From CAWARU01 sp963784575 (GTDB lineage Bacteria > Pseudomonadota > Gammaproteobacteria > UBA6186 > Azoamicaceae): a stretch of 64,000 nucleotides of DNA. The stretch covers positions 310,001-374,000 of the forward strand of contig CAWARU010000002.1 in assembly GCA_963784575.1 (NCBI GenBank), given 5' to 3'. Each line of letters begins with the position of its first letter. The stretch's first letter is position 1. The notes below the pieces were generated by a model that was given only the letters and a program-made list of their open reading frames with translations, searched no databases and was not told the origin of the DNA. Position numbers and translations under genes: made by a program. This document shows positions 28,201-37,376 of this stretch, piece by piece.

Positions 28201-30997
28201 TTAATGCCTTATTCTCATGGTCATCGTCATTGCCTTCTTCTTCTATAATCAAATATCCTAGAATGTTATTACCATCCTCATCTCTATATTCCAATATTTC
28301 ACTGAAATCTGCACCACAATCTAGTAATACACTGAATGTATAAAATGCTGCGTCACTATTAGATGCCGCTTTAAGAACCTCCATCAGGACAGTTTTATTC
28401 GAATTGCTGTCGCGGACCTTGAGAAGTGGTCTCAATTCTCTATGACTTAATATAAAACGACAGAATAAAGGATCTGATTCCTGTTCATCTCCGCCTCCAT
28501 CATTCATCGTTAAAATTGTATTGTTTGAATCGTCTCGGAAATCGAGCAGGGTTTTCATGAATTGATCAAAAAATTCTGTATCGTCCCGTCTTGCATTCTC
28601 GAGTAAAACTTTGACTGCAAATCTATCTCCTCTTTCTAAAGCGATATCAAGGGCTCTTTTACCAAATTTATTCGGAATCTTCATTAAATCCCAGCCGATA
28701 GCAGAACTTGCCAGATATTTATAGGAAGTGTGGTAGTCGTCTTTTTGAATTAAAACAGAAAGCAGTGCATTATCATCTTCATCCCTAAAGGATAAGCAAT
28801 CACTAAGCTCTATTCCTAGCAATTTCAGAGATGCAACAAACCCCTGGACTTTTTTTAGAGAGGAAAAGAATAGAGAGGAAAATTCCATCTCTCTCCATGC
28901 CTTGTTCGCGAGAGCACAATCGCGATCATAATGAGGAGGCTTTAAATCTTTTTTGGTTTTTACTAAATTATTGAATTTTGGTAGTGAAAATAAAAAGTCA
29001 ACCACTTCTGGATCCAAAATTTGATCAAAAAAATGTTTTTCTAAATAATCATATAAAAATTCTGGTTTGGCCCCTTTTTCAAGAAGCGATTTCAAAATGT
29101 CCGCTTTGCCATTAATCATGGCAGTGACCGCTGGGGTTTTACCTGATTGATCAGGAACATCAATCAAAGAATCGAAGCATGGTAGGGTTAAATAATATTG
29201 AAGTGTTGCACACTCCTCGCTACTCTTTGAATAGCATAATAAACTTTTTTTATTGTCGTCAGCCCGGAAATTGACCAATTCACTTGTGTCGGCTCCACTT
29301 TTTTCAATCAAAAGTTTGATAATCTCGGTTGGTGACTTCTCAGAAGTCATGGCCGCACAAAAAAGCGGCGTTTCATCTTTATCGTTTCGTACCTGCACCA
29401 GGGGCTTAAATTTTTCAAATCCTAGCAGAAGGTCGAGCAACTGATGCTCATTTCGGTCTATGATTGAAAACAGGATGCTGTTCCCTTCATCGTCTTCATA
29501 TGTCAGCAATTTATCGAGAGAAAAACCTCTTTGTAATAAAAAATTCAGACACTCGGTCTTTGACTGATCAGTACAGTTAGTATCATCATCGCATAAAACA
29601 ACTTTCAAAACAAGATCTTCTTCAAATTTCTCTGCCATCGAAGTGAAATCACAACCTAAGGAATACAAATGGCGGAGCAATTTTATGTTGTAAGAATGCA
29701 CCGCATTGTAAAAAAGAGTGGTATAGAGCTCAGAAATATCTTTGATTGAATGCAAGTGCAGTGCTTGATCGATAAATTTACGATCTTGCAGTAGCAATTT
29801 TAAAATTTCAAGGGAACTCTCATCTGGATTGCAGGCAAGCCAAGATATGATTGGTACTTCGGATAATGAGCTGTTGCTTGGCACGATTTTTTGATATTTA
29901 ATTTGTAACAAAGAGTCAAATGAAGCGCCTTTGTCACGGAGCAGCTTGAATATTTTGAAATTATTATTTAAAATTGAGCGAAATAAGGGAGTAATGCCGC
30001 CATTGCCTGGCTTATTTAGCAGTATTTCAATACCCTCTAAAGTAAGAAAATATTCAAGTAGTTGTTCCTCTACACCGGAGATAGCCAAATCCAATGCCGA
30101 GTCCCCGAATAAGGAACTATAGGAAAGGAAATCCTGCCGAGAGGCACCTTTTTGAAGCCAAGTTACGACTGCCTTAAAATTTGCGTTGTCCAAAAGAACT
30201 TTCAAGGATATCATTTCTATGGTTTTAGGATAGTGTTCAAGCAAGCAATTAAGCATTACATAATTATTACTTTTTATAATAGGGGCTAGAGGCGATTCCG
30301 AATTATTACTTTTTATAATAGGGGCTAGAGGCGATTCCGAAAGAGTCTCAATCATTTCATGCAAATGAGATTCTGGCATGTATCTCAGCAGAAATTTAAA
30401 AAGATCCACTTGATGTTCTTCAATTGCAGTTTCAATTATACTCTTTCTTGTCCCATCTACTTTTTCTGGTATATATCGAAATATTTTTGCAAGAATGGCG
30501 CCTTGTTGGATTAAGGCATCAACGCATTCTTTGTGGCAAATCAGGGCGGCAGCAACTAAGGGTGTCATGCCTTTCGCATCATAATATTCAATGAGCTCTT
30601 TGATTTCTTTAGTTCCTAGCAAAAGCTTAAGACAATCCGCGTTTTTTGATCTGACTGCCACATGCAAAATAGTGCCGCCTGATTTGTCACAATGGTAGTT
30701 GGCAAGATTTTCGGAAACGTCAAATCCTTCGAATAATTTTTTAAAGGCTTCAAAGTTTCCTGCTTCTAGTGCAGTGATTATGGTTTGAAAATAAAGGGCT
30801 TTATAATTTGCAAGGCTTTTTTCATGCAATGGCAGAGATAAGATAGTAGAAAGTAATGAACAGCTGCTTTCTCTTCGGAGCTTTTGGATTTTGTCAGACT
30901 TCTCTGATTTATCGTCTACTTCAGGAGCATCGACAGGCATATCGGTGGAGTCGTCTTTTGACTTGGCTATTTTTAATGTTTCGCTGCTGGCACTCAT
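25229..30997 (-). CDS. Giant ankyrin-repeat protein, 1922 aa
   Basis: ATG at 30997 follows TAGGAAAAAC and a well-formed candidate promoter at 31025-31054, so this is probably the first gene of the 25-10 kb operon. It has ankyrin repeats from about residue 60 to 1620, many with the 'YRDEDGNN.L' signature. A 13-residue tandem duplication (SESPLAPIIKSNN twice) sits near residues 220-245. The C-terminal block has a diverged 'LTGYRMIQNWLGV' near 1349, 'NGQTLLQVAALKGEL' near 1570, 'SYSKKAHFEAASLL', 'IDLLNPLQAHEYF', a coiled coil (ELKQEVESLQAKREELKGK), several basic clusters (SRKRKERG, SKKARTKEK) and the terminal RKHQKFS. An acidic segment (EEEGNDDDHENK) near residue 925 marks an insert in one repeat. 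Confidence 0.92.
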   Translation of the reverse strand: MSASSETLKIAKSKDDSTDMPVDAPEVDDKSEKSDKIQKLRRESSCSLLSTILSLPLHEKSLANYKALYFQTIITALEAGNFEAFKKLFEGFDVSENLANYHCDKSGGTILHVAVRSKNADCLKLLLGTKEIKELIEYYDAKGMTPLVAAALICHKECVDALIQQGAILAKIFRYIPEKVDGTRKSIIETAIEEHQVDLFKFLLRYMPESHLHEMIETLSESPLAPIIKSNNSESPLAPIIKSNNYVMLNCLLEHYPKTIEMISLKVLLDNANFKAVVTWLQKGASRQDFLSYSSLFGDSALDLAISGVEEQLLEYFLTLEGIEILLNKPGNGGITPLFRSILNNNFKIFKLLRDKGASFDSLLQIKYQKIVPSNSSLSEVPIISWLACNPDESSLEILKLLLQDRKFIDQALHLHSIKDISELYTTLFYNAVHSYNIKLLRHLYSLGCDFTSMAEKFEEDLVLKVVLCDDDTNCTDQSKTECLNFLLQRGFSLDKLLTYEDDEGNSILFSIIDRNEHQLLDLLLGFEKFKPLVQVRNDKDETPLFCAAMTSEKSPTEIIKLLIEKSGADTSELVNFRADDNKKSLLCYSKSSEECATLQYYLTLPCFDSLIDVPDQSGKTPAVTAMINGKADILKSLLEKGAKPEFLYDYLEKHFFDQILDPEVVDFLFSLPKFNNLVKTKKDLKPPHYDRDCALANKAWREMEFSSLFFSSLKKVQGFVASLKLLGIELSDCLSFRDEDDNALLSVLIQKDDYHTSYKYLASSAIGWDLMKIPNKFGKRALDIALERGDRFAVKVLLENARRDDTEFFDQFMKTLLDFRDDSNNTILTMNDGGGDEQESDPLFCRFILSHRELRPLLKVRDSNSNKTVLMEVLKAASNSDAAFYTFSVLLDCGADFSEILEYRDEDGNNILGYLIIEEEGNDDDHENKALKFLLQSPEIRQCIDLPNSMGLTPLMLAIDYCRLNAIKVLLRSGASLNKALEFRDREDNTLLGYCLKTNGPDFWGMDKWDYYLSLPGVSALLEHRNKHGNSLVVTAVLKGGIIALECLLKAGVSKQSLIDYRDKNGNSIINIAAKEGFVEVMKVLCSLPELKSLINHINKKGETPLLQAALYGDCSCIKLLIENGAFTDILEKYQDQEGNPLLLSLLKSYNPDGSHKMINGELLNLLASGFLNENFDSIHNRDLLLVCVLNGCVENFKVLQSEATVTYLYHYRDLDDNTILHRLIQHNVNSKTFDMIKHFVHAVPSPEILFRAKNKQGQRPLDIALSKGSDSSISALCTHELLKHCMIDMEFEDSNNILSMAVKLGNSSIVYFLMGIEDVRNHLKRKVNAHGHTAEMLSVLTGYRMIQNWLGVSAEGFVNYIDGDGNTLLSEAAAYGYKYGLAEMLKFPAYKAKILQSNHHLRTPLYRALLNGNKEIIQLLVDNGAESFTSVATNRYMNRTILATACSLNAIDEVRNLLSIPEFRSLLDVPESAGRTPLAIAVHIGSIDLFKLLLNAGSMLDIKDVNSKTILDLADEPSIKPEIKKLIALIKDFAMLDRTKTSQEILEGIKACIKNEISLEIRVQNGQTLLQVAALKGELQILGCLLGEGADLAALDNMGNTTEQLIAALAEKQKPEASAASCAWLLIKAINAYDIEKNIESARDLLMQALKESKSVENKEMLASFYYTLAKWLQEDSNRVQEYKIETILGLFLSVPENTSYSKKAHFEAASLLCMVKDPLQATESLCMESEDPIEALQQLAFKALENPLANAYRHAFKAGDHPGAEVFRIEIQGRLEDKRYTVNQIDLLNPLQAHEYFISFLVKKGPVLQTNRELKQEVESLQAKREELKGKIEKLKTEKLAESRKRKERGEKGDILEIEHESSSSKKARTKEKEEHDTPTGQSGLKRTATTAGLPEKAQVEVEQDKVVERDTRKHQKFS
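30262..30339 (-). repeat. 39-bp perfect tandem duplication inside the 1922-aa gene
   Basis: Two identical 39-bp units (30262-30300 and 30301-30339) encode SESPLAPIIKSNN twice in frame. None of the paralogues has the second copy, and the two units have no substitutions between them, which suggests a recent slippage event. Confidence 0.95.
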
Positions 30998-31024
30998 GTT
31001 TTTCCTACTTGTCGTAGAGGAGGT

Positions 31025-31054
31025 ATTATTAGTTTGAAAATAAACTTATGTCAA
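31025..31054 (-). promoter_or_regulatory. Candidate sigma-70 promoter of the ankyrin operon
   Basis: On the minus strand a perfect -35 TTGACA (31054-31049) is followed after 18 bp by AATAAT (31030-31025), one mismatch from TATAAT. Transcription would begin about 20 bp upstream of the ATG at 30997, leaving a short leader with the TAGGAA ribosome site. The following genes at 25211, 19115 and 15692 are spaced 17-24 bp apart and have no room for separate promoters. Confidence 0.5.
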
Positions 31055-31114
31055 TTAAATAAATAATAAAGTAGTTACGTAGTTATTTTATCTTAAAAAG
31101 GGGGCTAACGTCAA

Positions 31115-34100
31115 TTAAGCAAATTTTTGGTGTTTAATTGTTTTTGGTTCAGATTCCGTTTCTGGATCATGCGTGAATGATATTTCAGCTTCACTGCGCT
31201 CTCTCTTCTTTCCAAGTTCCAAGTGTAATTGAGGGGTCATAGTACGTGCACGTTTTTCGGGTTCTTTTCCGCTCTCATCAACACTTTCTTTATCACACTC
31301 ATCTCCTCGCTTTCTCTTTTTATCATTCTTCTTATCAGACTCCAAAGCACGCATCTCAATTTCCAGCATTCTCAACTCTTCTTTAAGCTCTAATTTATAC
31401 TTGGTAAGTTCCTCATTTTCCTGCAAGACCTTCTCATCACTACCCACCGTTTTTTCTATCAGCGCAAGACAATCCTCAGCCTTACTAAAATCACCGAATA
31501 TCTGCTCTTGAAAAAGCGGGCCCGCGCACGCAGTAATAATTCTCTTTCTAAATTCCTCGGATTCTTTCACATCTGTTGCTTGGTGAATATATTCAAATGC
31601 TTGTCTCAATCTCTCATTTGCGGTTTTTGCTTCCTTACCACAAAACTTTATCAATCCTTGATACAATTCATAGCATATTTTTGCCATCTCAAAGCGTGCT
31701 TTGCCAAAGACTGCAGTGCCAATGGCAACTTCAGACAAAATTTCAAGAATTTTATCAGATCCAAAATGCATCACTGATTCTTTATTACGTTGAATGAACA
31801 TTGCAAACTCATAGAGTTTCTCACTTCGTAACACACTGTCTTCAATTTCAAGCGCACTTGCAATAGCAGCCTCTAGATATTTAGCCACTTTATTTCCTTC
31901 TTTTCGATGGTTTTCTTCATCTATGGCTTCATCTATGGCTTCTTCATCTAAAACAGTCTTTTCAGTTTTTAATTTAGTAATAAATTCTCCATTTTGGTCA
32001 GAGCATTCAATTGTATCTCCACCACGCATAATATTCAAAATAGACTGCGTTATTGCTTCGGATTCTGCACTTCCAGCAAGCATAGCATTATAGACAGCCT
32101 TCGTTATGGCAGCATTTCGGGCTTTGGGCTTAATAACTTGAAGCGGTGTATGACCTCGATTATTTTTTGCGTTCCGAGTTTCGCTTACACTAGACAATAA
32201 ATTAATGAAAAAGTAGTTACCTTCTCGAACAGCAAGATGGAGCGGAGTATTGCCCTCCGAATCTCTTTGCAGAAATGTTCCTGATCCACCCTCTCTTCGA
32301 AACTGTATAATTTTTTCATCATCCTCTGACTTCGCCGTAGGTGAACGCGCCAATTCCATTAAGCCCTTAGCAGCCTTAGCAATTTTCCACACATCGCTAC
32401 TAGGTGGCGGCGCTACGGATTCCATCATTTTCAGGACATCCAAATCTCTGGCATTCTTATGCTCAATATTTGCGCCGTATTCCAGCAATAAGCTAAAAAG
32501 CACGGCATTCTGTGCAGCAATCACCAGCGGCGTTTCACCGGCAGTATTTTCTACATTGATAAGCTGACGAAATTCAGGATATTGAAATAGCATTCGAAGC
32601 CCAGCATCACTTAATCCCTTGCCGCAAGCAAGATGGATTATGGTATTGCCTCCATTGAGATCGATGTGACGACTTAAATCACGCAAGCGCCCCGCACCAT
32701 TTTTTTCTAGTAATGCCACTATTCCCGCATGCCCTAGTATCGCAGCTTCAATGAGCGGAGTTTGACCAGTTTCATTCGGAGCCATGACTTTCCTATATTC
32801 AGGGATTTGTAACAAATTCTTGACGCCTGCCTCATAGCCATGGATAATTGCTTCAGCCAATACGCTCCGTTTCAGAGCAAAGCGATACTCAATATACAAT
32901 TTATCTTTTAAATTAATCCCAAACAATTCAGCTATTTTCGGTTCTCCCCGGAGCAAGGCTATTTTAGCGGCAGTGAGCCCGGTTGCATTGATGACAAATT
33001 GTTCAGGAAAAAGCTTTCTGGCACGTATTTCATTTACCAGACATTCCAGGATCTCATAGGATATACAGTCATATACAGAGGCAACTAATAAATTAAAGCT
33101 AGTACTGCCCGGGTGCGAGGCTAATTGTTCGGATGAAGTGAGCGTTACAAGGTATTTTGCCTCAGAAATTCTATTTTGAAACATTGCAAGCACTAAAGGG
33201 GTTTGATGCTTGCTATTTTTTACTGTGAACAATGCTTTTAGATCAGGATAGGTGAATAATAATTTTCTAAGAAAATCATCCTTAGTACCTGAATCATTGT
33301 TTGAGAGAATAATATGCAGCAAAGAATTGCCTTCCTTATCCTGGTAATGGAGCAAGGACTCAAGTTTTGCACCCATTTTCAACAGCATCTTGAATTTCTC
33401 AAAATTTAAATTCCTGCAAGCTTCGATTAATAAAAAGATAGCGTCTGCATCACTTGGAAAAAAATCTTTTACTTTGGGAATACTCAATATCGCCGCTGGT
33501 ATTTCTTTCTCATCGTTCTTCACCAGATACGATAGCAAACTTACGCCATCCTTTTGATATGAGAATGCTTCTTTGCAAGAAGCGCGATGTTGCAGCAATA
33601 TTTTTAGGCAGCTATTTTTGCAATGCAACAGAGCCGTAATGATGGGTGTTTCTCCGTTCGCATTAGGAAGGTTCATCAAGGACTCTCCAAGCGATTTAGA
33701 ACCATCAGAACCAATATAGCTAGTAGAAGTAGAATGTGGATCGGTTAACTTGAAGAAATAGCGTACTAAGCTTATATTGCCGGTACATATAACAGCATGC
33801 AGAATAGAATCGCCTTCCTCACTGCGCCATCGAGTTAAGGCTTCAAAACTAAATTCTTTCAATAATTTAACAAATTTTCGAAATACAATGCCAAAACTAT
33901 GCCTTGCAAGTAAAATAAGGAGATCTTCATTGTAATTCTTATCTCGAAGCAAAAGCCGCTCTCGGGACACTCGAATTTCAGGAATTGATAATAATGTTTT
34001 CAATAGTTTGAAAATACCCGATGCGTCATAACCATCTTCGTCTCTAATTTTTGCAAACCTTTCTATGATTTGTTTCATCCCACCTTCCCTGCCAAATAAT

Positions 34101-37100
34101 TCTGCAAAGTATTTCGTATCTGCATTGGCTTTCAATAATGCACTAACGGCATCCTCCCTTCCATGCATCACTGCTTGGGTGAATGCAGTTTCACCCGAAT
34201 TATTTCGTACTTCAATAAGACGCTTGAATTCAGGATATTCTAGGTTATTAATCAAAAAACAAGCAAACTCTTCCCTATCATTTAAAATTGCATATTGAAT
34301 GATGGTGTTGCCAAGTTGATCGCGATAATTCAAAAGCTCTTCAATGAAAGCTGGTTTTTCTGTTTGTAACATAAAATGAGCAAAGTCCAAAACACCTAGC
34401 TCAGCTACAGCTTGGAAAACATTTTTTCCGGATAGATTTTTAAGTTTAAGAAGCGCAGTGAAACCACTCAAGGTCAATAAAGATCTCAAACATCCTAATT
34501 TCTCAGAGAGCTCTATTTTATGATCTTCAAAAAACAAATGCAGTATATTATCACTCTCGGGACTACGATACTCTCGTAATTCTTCAACATTCGCTCCCTC
34601 TTCAATCAATCCAGTGATGGCAGAATATAATTTCTGTTTTATTGCTGCTCTGATCGGACTCAAGCCTGAATGATTTCGAATGCTAATTAATTGCTTAAAA
34701 AATGGAAATTGCTGAAAGATAATTTTCCATCTCTCAATCACATGAATAAACAAATTTCCTTTATAATTATTCAACAACCCATGCAGTAGCAATGTATTCC
34801 CTTCTTCATCTCTAAAATCAAGCATCAGTTTAACAGTATCCTCAGGTATTTCGAGAGATCCTTCATTGAACAGCAGTCCGAAGAGTTTCTTAAACATTTC
34901 AGCTGATCCTGACCAATAATATGTGAGAAATGAATTGTACACAAGACGAATGAGTTCTATTTTCGAGCTTGCTTTGAGCAGGGCCTGAACTTCTTGTAGA
35001 GATAACAGATACTCAAGCTTTAAGACCAATTGCTGGTTTAATGATTGCGCCAGTAATAATTCCAGCCTATTCCGTCCCTGCACTGTGGAGGTAAGAGTTT
35101 TTGTTATATTAGCACCCGCTTTGACAAGGAAAATGACATCCTGACAATCCCCTTTTAGTAGTGCTATAGACAGGAGTGTTTCTCCCTCTGAATCTGGTAC
35201 CTCTAAAAGTGATTTTATGCTTTCAAACTGAAGCAAGTAAACCATATCTCTAAAGCGATCAGCTTTATTGTAGAGATGAATACGATCATATGCAAGTATC
35301 AACACTGTTCTTCCAGAGTGATCTCGATAATTAATGATGTTTTGATCAAACGTGGCACCATGTTTCTTCAAGACATCGAGCATCTTTGTAAAACTCCCTT
35401 TTTGAATCTTATCTATCAATAGTTTTAGAAGGGATTTTTGCAGCATATTCTGTTCCAATGCCCATTTCCTGCATTCCTGGTTACAGAGAAAAATATCGAG
35501 CATTTCCGGATTGTTTATGTTGAGTATTATTTCGAATATATTTTCCCCCTCCATCCCAATATAAGTGACAAGCTTTGAGGGCATAGCATATTTTGCAAGC
35601 ATGACTTTGAAAATGCTGATTCTCCTAGCAAAAATAGATCGCACAATAAGGGTACGATTCTGCGTATCTGCCTCAATCAGCAATTGCTGCAATTCAGGAA
35701 TTTTGCTCATGAATTCCAATACTTTGAAAATGACTTCATCACTAACACCCGGCGAAACTAATGAGTCTGCAATGGATAGCCCGTCAGAATCTCTATACTG
35801 CACCACATCTTCAATCCTTGCACCCGATTGTATCAAGAGTTCAGCAATTTGAATCTCGCCACTGATAATTGCATGGTATAGAGCAGACTTACCTTCACGA
35901 TTCTTTACATTCAATAGAACTTTCACTTCAGGCAAAGTGAGGAGAAAGGGCAGTATTGCTGGGTTATCATTTATTGCGCAAATTAGTATATTATTTCCCC
36001 TAATAGCTGTCTCGAAGCGCGAGAGGTCAGAACAAGCTGCACCCTGTGTTAGGAGCATTTTAACAGTATTAATATTTAACGAAGCGTCCTTTGCGTCATG
36101 CTTTGTTCTAATCACCAAAATCAAAGGACTCTCACCTTTTTTATTGTATTGCTGTAATAATGCCTTGCCTTCTTCATATTGCAATAAAAATTTCACCGCA
36201 TCTGATTTACCGTATGAAGCTGCAATAGCGAGGAATGAGTTACCTTGCTCATCACGGTATGAAAATAATTCCGGCTTTTTAGCGTAATTGTCGAATAAGA
36301 ATCGAAATGTCGGTATATAGTTCGAATTCTTCTTGAATACCGACTCGAAAATTTCTAAGCCCGCGTTTCCGAATCTCAATTCTTCTTTGATACCAGGTAA
36401 AGTCGATAAATACTTAATCATTGCGATATCTGGATAACTCGCTGCAATTCCCATAATCGACATGCCCTCATACTCATCTCCCTCCTTGCCCCGATAAGCC
36501 TGTAACTTTTCCAAGGAACTACCTGCCTCAAGCAGTAATTTCACCATTGCGGGATTATTTGCCAATATTGCAGCCACAGTGGTTGTACAGCCTTTAGCAT
36601 TCGGAACATCAATGCAAGATTTGGTTTCTTTGAGAGCGAGTATATTCTTCAAGCACTCTTCACGACCGCTCCTTATTACGTAAAACAAAATATTTTCATC
36701 ATCTTTGCCGCGCTGCAGCATGAGCTCTTGCAGGCTCATCTTGAAGATGTCTGTCACGACACTGAAAAGACCGCGGCAAGCTGCTTCCCATAAGAATTCG
36801 AGAATGGAGTGTTTTTCAGGAAAAAGGCCGGACATTAACAGTGGATATCTTACGAGAAATTGCAATGTTTTAAGGCGGCCATTTTTGAGCAGCACATAGA
36901 AAATGTTATCTCCTTTATTGCGCCAATTGATAAGCGCAAGATAAGGGCTCGCACCGTATTGCACCAATAAATCTGCTATATCGAGATATCCTTTATAAAT
37001 TGCGATAGAGAGTGGCAGATTGCGTAAATAATTAGGATCGTGGCATTTGGGATCGTTATCTGGGAATTCATCGGGATATTTTTCTGCTATGGATGTGTCA

Positions 37101-37261
37101 TTCAAATATTTGCCGTTTTTTAGATGTTCTTCAGGAATTTTGTCTAGCAGTTTTTTGACCGCAGATATAGATTTTGAATAAATAGCTTGAATCAATGCCT
37201 CTCGGAAGCTATATAATTCCTCCTCAAATTCATTAAAAGGATTGGGGGGATTGGCACTCAT
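31115..37261 (-). CDS. Giant ankyrin-repeat protein, 2048 aa
   Basis: This is the longest and most upstream member of the array. ATG at 37261 is preceded by TAGGAATTTT. Ankyrin repeats span residues about 75-1720. The family motif 'LRGEPKIAELFGI' is near residue 1437 and 'EGNTPLHLAVREGNYFFI' near 1674. The C-terminal block has an acidic insert (EEAIDEAIDEE), 'FGKARFEMAKICYELY', 'FGDFSKAEDCLALIEK', a strongly predicted coiled coil (ENEELTKYKLELKEELRML), the basic clusters KKNDKKRKRGDE (about 1980), EKRARTM and KKRERSE, and the terminal KHQKFA. Together the three basic clusters look like a multipartite nuclear-localisation signal. Gaps of about 115 bp on both sides suggest its own promoter, separate from the operon that starts at 30997. 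Confidence 0.92.
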   Translation of the reverse strand: MSANPPNPFNEFEEELYSFREALIQAIYSKSISAVKKLLDKIPEEHLKNGKYLNDTSIAEKYPDEFPDNDPKCHDPNYLRNLPLSIAIYKGYLDIADLLVQYGASPYLALINWRNKGDNIFYVLLKNGRLKTLQFLVRYPLLMSGLFPEKHSILEFLWEAACRGLFSVVTDIFKMSLQELMLQRGKDDENILFYVIRSGREECLKNILALKETKSCIDVPNAKGCTTTVAAILANNPAMVKLLLEAGSSLEKLQAYRGKEGDEYEGMSIMGIAASYPDIAMIKYLSTLPGIKEELRFGNAGLEIFESVFKKNSNYIPTFRFLFDNYAKKPELFSYRDEQGNSFLAIAASYGKSDAVKFLLQYEEGKALLQQYNKKGESPLILVIRTKHDAKDASLNINTVKMLLTQGAACSDLSRFETAIRGNNILICAINDNPAILPFLLTLPEVKVLLNVKNREGKSALYHAIISGEIQIAELLIQSGARIEDVVQYRDSDGLSIADSLVSPGVSDEVIFKVLEFMSKIPELQQLLIEADTQNRTLIVRSIFARRISIFKVMLAKYAMPSKLVTYIGMEGENIFEIILNINNPEMLDIFLCNQECRKWALEQNMLQKSLLKLLIDKIQKGSFTKMLDVLKKHGATFDQNIINYRDHSGRTVLILAYDRIHLYNKADRFRDMVYLLQFESIKSLLEVPDSEGETLLSIALLKGDCQDVIFLVKAGANITKTLTSTVQGRNRLELLLAQSLNQQLVLKLEYLLSLQEVQALLKASSKIELIRLVYNSFLTYYWSGSAEMFKKLFGLLFNEGSLEIPEDTVKLMLDFRDEEGNTLLLHGLLNNYKGNLFIHVIERWKIIFQQFPFFKQLISIRNHSGLSPIRAAIKQKLYSAITGLIEEGANVEELREYRSPESDNILHLFFEDHKIELSEKLGCLRSLLTLSGFTALLKLKNLSGKNVFQAVAELGVLDFAHFMLQTEKPAFIEELLNYRDQLGNTIIQYAILNDREEFACFLINNLEYPEFKRLIEVRNNSGETAFTQAVMHGREDAVSALLKANADTKYFAELFGREGGMKQIIERFAKIRDEDGYDASGIFKLLKTLLSIPEIRVSRERLLLRDKNYNEDLLILLARHSFGIVFRKFVKLLKEFSFEALTRWRSEEGDSILHAVICTGNISLVRYFFKLTDPHSTSTSYIGSDGSKSLGESLMNLPNANGETPIITALLHCKNSCLKILLQHRASCKEAFSYQKDGVSLLSYLVKNDEKEIPAAILSIPKVKDFFPSDADAIFLLIEACRNLNFEKFKMLLKMGAKLESLLHYQDKEGNSLLHIILSNNDSGTKDDFLRKLLFTYPDLKALFTVKNSKHQTPLVLAMFQNRISEAKYLVTLTSSEQLASHPGSTSFNLLVASVYDCISYEILECLVNEIRARKLFPEQFVINATGLTAAKIALLRGEPKIAELFGINLKDKLYIEYRFALKRSVLAEAIIHGYEAGVKNLLQIPEYRKVMAPNETGQTPLIEAAILGHAGIVALLEKNGAGRLRDLSRHIDLNGGNTIIHLACGKGLSDAGLRMLFQYPEFRQLINVENTAGETPLVIAAQNAVLFSLLLEYGANIEHKNARDLDVLKMMESVAPPPSSDVWKIAKAAKGLMELARSPTAKSEDDEKIIQFRREGGSGTFLQRDSEGNTPLHLAVREGNYFFINLLSSVSETRNAKNNRGHTPLQVIKPKARNAAITKAVYNAMLAGSAESEAITQSILNIMRGGDTIECSDQNGEFITKLKTEKTVLDEEAIDEAIDEENHRKEGNKVAKYLEAAIASALEIEDSVLRSEKLYEFAMFIQRNKESVMHFGSDKILEILSEVAIGTAVFGKARFEMAKICYELYQGLIKFCGKEAKTANERLRQAFEYIHQATDVKESEEFRKRIITACAGPLFQEQIFGDFSKAEDCLALIEKTVGSDEKVLQENEELTKYKLELKEELRMLEIEMRALESDKKNDKKRKRGDECDKESVDESGKEPEKRARTMTPQLHLELGKKRERSEAEISFTHDPETESEPKTIKHQKFA

Positions 37262-37354
37262 AAAATTCCTACATATAAACAGATTGCGTATGAAGTTTTA
37301 TAACTGAATAAATTTATAAGTTAAATAACTATTAAATAATTATTAGTTTAAAGG

Positions 37355-37376
37355 AAATTGAAGAATAATTCAATTT
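37355..37376 (-). terminator. Weak AT-rich hairpin at the end of the FAAL fusion gene
   Basis: An 8-bp inverted repeat (AAATTGAA 37355-37362, TTCAATTT 37369-37376, 6-nt loop) begins at the last base of the upstream gene. The stem is AT-only apart from one G-C pair and lacks a T tract, so it is at best a weak terminator. The remaining gap to 37262 is AT-rich and probably holds the promoter of the 2048-aa gene; I cannot choose one. Confidence 0.25.

Noticed and set aside
30262..30339. CRISPR-like repeat
   Set aside because: The units are directly adjacent, in frame inside a coding gene and without spacers.
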